A stretch of 6,732 nt of DNA. It comes from DATAWZ01 sp036266975 (lineage in GTDB: Bacteria > Actinomycetota > Thermoleophilia > Solirubrobacterales > Solirubrobacteraceae). Below the pieces are notes generated by a model. It was given only the letters and a program-made list of their open reading frames with translations. It was not told the DNA's origin and did not search any database. Position numbers and translations under genes: made by a program. The first letter of the stretch is position 1; each line of letters opens with the position of its first letter. The stretch lies in the NCBI GenBank assembly GCA_036266975.1, contig DATAWZ010000172.1:1-6732 (forward strand), given 5' to 3'. Positions 4,841 through 6,732 of the stretch are shown here, one piece after another.

Positions 4841-4850
4841 GGCCGACCTC

Positions 4851-6236
4851 ATGAGCACGGATGCACGAGAGAGGAGCACCAACGGCAGTGCGCCTGCGGT
4901 CGCGCACGTGCCCCCGCACGACCTCGCCGCCGAGCAGTCGGTGCTGGGGGCGATCCTGCTCTCGGACCGCGCGATGTACTCGCTGGTCATCGACGAGGGC
5001 CTGAAGGCCGAGGACTTCTACCACGACCGTCACCGGCTGATCTACGCGGCGATGCTCGACCTGTACGGCGAGAGCACTCCGATCGACGTGCTCACGCTCA
5101 GCGACCGGCTGCGCCAGAGCGGGGTGCTGGAGGAGGTCGGCGGGCAGGCGACGATCGACGGGCTCACCGGCCTGGTACCCGCGGTGGCCAACGTGCGCCG
5201 CTACGCGCAGATCGTGCGCGAGAACTCGCTGCTGCGCCGGCTGCTGTCGGCCACCTACGAGATCCAGGGGCAGGTCGCCGGACACGACGCGCCGCCGCGC
5301 GACCTGGTCGAGCGGGCCGAGAAGCTGATGCTCGAGGTCGCCCGCGACGATCGCCAGCGCGACTTCCGCGCCGTGGAGGAGATCCTCGACGAGGAGCTCG
5401 ACAAGCTCCAGCGCCTGTCGGCCGAGGGAACCTCGCTGACCGGCACCCCGTCGGGGTTCACCGACCTGGACGAGCTCACCGGCGGCTTTCAGCCCGGCAA
5501 CCTGATCGTGATCGCCGCCCGGCCGTCGATGGGCAAGAGCGCGCTGGTCGCCAACATCGCCGAGAACGCCGCGCTCGAGCACGGCCGCGCCGTCGCACTG
5601 TTCTCGCTGGAGATGTCCGAGTCCGAGCTCGCCCAGCGCTTCGTGGCCTCGCAGGCGCGCATCCGCGGCGAGGAGTTGCGCAAGGGCCGCGTGCCCGGGG
5701 AGCGCTGGCCGAAGATCCTCAAGGCCAGCCAGCGGCTGGCCGCGGCGCCCCTGTACATCGACGACTCCAGCGATCTGGGGCTGCTGGAGGTGCGAGCCAA
5801 GGCGCGGCGCCTGCACACCAAGGTCAGCGGCGGGCTCGGCCTGATCATCGTCGACTACCTGCAGCTGATGCGCACCGACAGCCGCGTGGAGAGCCGCGTG
5901 ACCGCGGTCGGCGAGCTCAGCCGCGGGCTGAAGATGCTCGCCCGCGAGCTCGACGTGCCGGTGATCGCGCTCTCCCAGCTCTCGCGCGCCGTGGAGCAGC
6001 GCAACCCCAAGATCCCCCAGCTCGCCGATCTGCGCGAGTCGGGCAGCATCGAGCAGGACAGCGACCTGGTGATGTTCATCTACCGCGACGAGTACTACGA
6101 GGAGGACTCCGAGCGCGCCGGGGAGGCCGACCTGATCGTCTCCAAGCACCGCAACGGCGCCCTGGGGACGGTCACGCTCACCTTCCAGAAGGACTATCCC
6201 CGCTTCATGAACTACGCCCGGGAGCGCTATGCGTGA
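4851..6236 (+). CDS. dnaB: Replicative DNA helicase DnaB
   Basis: A 461-residue, full-length DnaB, the hexameric ATPase that unwinds DNA 5' to 3' at the fork. The N-terminal primase-interacting domain begins at VPPHDLAAEQSVLGAILLS (20-38). After a linker helix, the RecA-like domain starts near 195 (TGTPSGFTDLDELTGGFQPG). Walker A is ARPSMGKS (223-230), the catalytic glutamate is in FSLEMS (E254), Walker B is LIIVDYLQLM (331-340, D335), the sensor region is ALSQLSR (373-379), and the arginine finger is in SKHRNG (R434). No intein interrupts these motifs, although actinobacterial DnaB proteins often carry one. The ATG at 4851 agrees with a -10 box 10 nt upstream. The last 8 nt overlap the start of the loader gene. 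A putative SOS box lies upstream. Confidence 0.98.
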   Translation: MSTDARERSTNGSAPAVAHVPPHDLAAEQSVLGAILLSDRAMYSLVIDEGLKAEDFYHDRHRLIYAAMLDLYGESTPIDVLTLSDRLRQSGVLEEVGGQATIDGLTGLVPAVANVRRYAQIVRENSLLRRLLSATYEIQGQVAGHDAPPRDLVERAEKLMLEVARDDRQRDFRAVEEILDEELDKLQRLSAEGTSLTGTPSGFTDLDELTGGFQPGNLIVIAARPSMGKSALVANIAENAALEHGRAVALFSLEMSESELAQRFVASQARIRGEELRKGRVPGERWPKILKASQRLAAAPLYIDDSSDLGLLEVRAKARRLHTKVSGGLGLIIVDYLQLMRTDSRVESRVTAVGELSRGLKMLARELDVPVIALSQLSRAVEQRNPKIPQLADLRESGSIEQDSDLVMFIYRDEYYEEDSERAGEADLIVSKHRNGALGTVTLTFQKDYPRFMNYARERYA

Positions 6237-6732
6237 GTGCCCGTACGGCCGGTGCGACGGCAGCGGCTTCGAGATCGACGAGGAGACCAACACCGCCCGC
6301 GACTGCCGCTGCCGCCCGCAGCGGCTGGCCGAGACGCGCGCGCGGCGGCTGGAGGCGCGCATCCCGCGGCGCTACAAGGACATGTCCTTCGACCGTCTGG
6401 GCGGTACCGACCTCGTCGCCTACCCCGAGCAGGTCGAGGTCGTGCGCCGGTTCGCCGCGCGCGTGGGCGAGAACCTCGACGCCGGCCGCGGGCTGTGGAT
6501 CTACGGCGACGTGGGCACGGGCAAGACGACGCTGGCCATGCTCGTCTCCAAGGCCGCGCTGGACAGCGGGCGGTCGGTGGCGATCTACTCGATGCCGCGC
6601 CTGCTGGCGGTGATCCGCGAGAAGATCGACTCCGAGCTGGGCATCGTCGACTTCCTGGACCGCCTGTGCTCGGTCGACCTGCTGCACATCGACGACGTCG
6701 GCGCCGAGCGGCGCACCGACTGGACGCTCGAG
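6229..6732 (+). CDS. DnaC/DnaI-like helicase loader ATPase, 5' part only
   Basis: An open frame of 168 codons runs off the window end. The N-terminus has a cysteine cluster, C4-x4-C9 (CPYGRC) and C26-x-C28 (CRC), typical of the zinc-binding head of DnaI/DnaC-type and phage-type loaders. An AAA+ domain follows: RIPRRYKDMSFDRL entry segment, Walker A GDVGTGKTT (93-101) and Walker B LLHIDD (151-156) followed by VGAE. Sensor and arginine-finger regions lie beyond the window. Such proteins bind DnaB and load it onto single-stranded DNA; IstB-type transposition helpers share the ATPase but lack this zinc head, and no transposase is near. The ATG at 6229 overlaps dnaB by 8 nt (ATGCGTGA) and has GGGAG at 6220-6224. 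The pair is therefore probably translated together, which supports a loader role. A GTG at 6233 opens a competing frame without any family motif. Confidence 0.88.
   Translation, partial: MRECPYGRCDGSGFEIDEETNTARDCRCRPQRLAETRARRLEARIPRRYKDMSFDRLGGTDLVAYPEQVEVVRRFAARVGENLDAGRGLWIYGDVGTGKTTLAMLVSKAALDSGRSVAIYSMPRLLAVIREKIDSELGIVDFLDRLCSVDLLHIDDVGAERRTDWTLE

Noticed and set aside
5517..6160. Possible intein in DnaB
   Set aside because: Walker A, Walker B and the arginine-finger region are contiguous and the protein has normal length, so no intein is present.
4506..6362. Long open frame on the minus strand (618 codons) opposite dnaB
   Set aside because: Antisense shadow of dnaB, the start of the loader gene and the end of the exported-protein gene. 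Its composition is biased and it shows no recognisable domain.
6233..6613. Plus-strand frame from a GTG at 6233, 126 codons
   Set aside because: Ser/Arg/Ala-rich shadow; the frame from 6229 carries the zinc cluster and the Walker motifs.
1..6732. tRNA or rRNA genes, CRISPR arrays, insertion sequences, phage or defence genes
   Set aside because: None seen by reading both strands. The only tandem repeat is the short hexamer array inside rpsR, which encodes protein.

Overview
The window is very GC-rich (by eye around 70% or more), with strong G/C bias at third codon positions, start codons ATG or GTG, and -10 boxes of the TANNNT type placed almost on the start codons. Together with the protein sequences this suggests a high-GC actinobacterium. 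A Thermoleophilia/Solirubrobacterales-like lineage is my best guess, but the sequence alone does not prove it.

Layout: (1) The 3' part of a trehalose-6-phosphate synthase-type GT20 glycosyltransferase (1-878, +). (2) A conserved ribosome/replication block, all on +: rpsF (S6, 930-1304), a membrane fatty-acid 2-hydroxylase-like gene (1344-2009) lying between rpsF and ssb, then ssb (2107-2568), rpsR (S18, 2642-2977) and rplI (L9, 2977-3429). (3) A convergent J-domain protein gene (3433-3945, -) whose stop codon is 3 nt from that of rplI. (4) A divergent, probably exported protein of unknown function (4066-4710, +). (5) The replicative helicase gene dnaB (4851-6236, +), followed by an 8-nt overlap into a DnaC/DnaI-type helicase loader gene (6229 to the window end, truncated).

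S6 and S18 bind each other on the 30S platform, SSB and DnaB work at the replication fork, and the DnaC-like ATPase is likely to load DnaB. This is mostly a core-genome neighbourhood. It is not a defence island or a mobile element: no transposase, integrase, tRNA, rRNA or CRISPR array is visible.

The most interesting signals are regulatory. An almost perfect 16-bp LexA/SOS-type palindrome lies upstream of dnaB. A family of -10 boxes sits 7-11 nt from five start codons and predicts leaderless or nearly leaderless mRNAs, while ssb and rpsR keep Shine-Dalgarno sites. The RD-repeat tail of S18 is encoded by a hexamer repeat that can fold against an upstream arm just before rplI, which has no Shine-Dalgarno site. 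A nested hairpin lies between ssb and rpsR. I did not find a clearly new multi-gene system.
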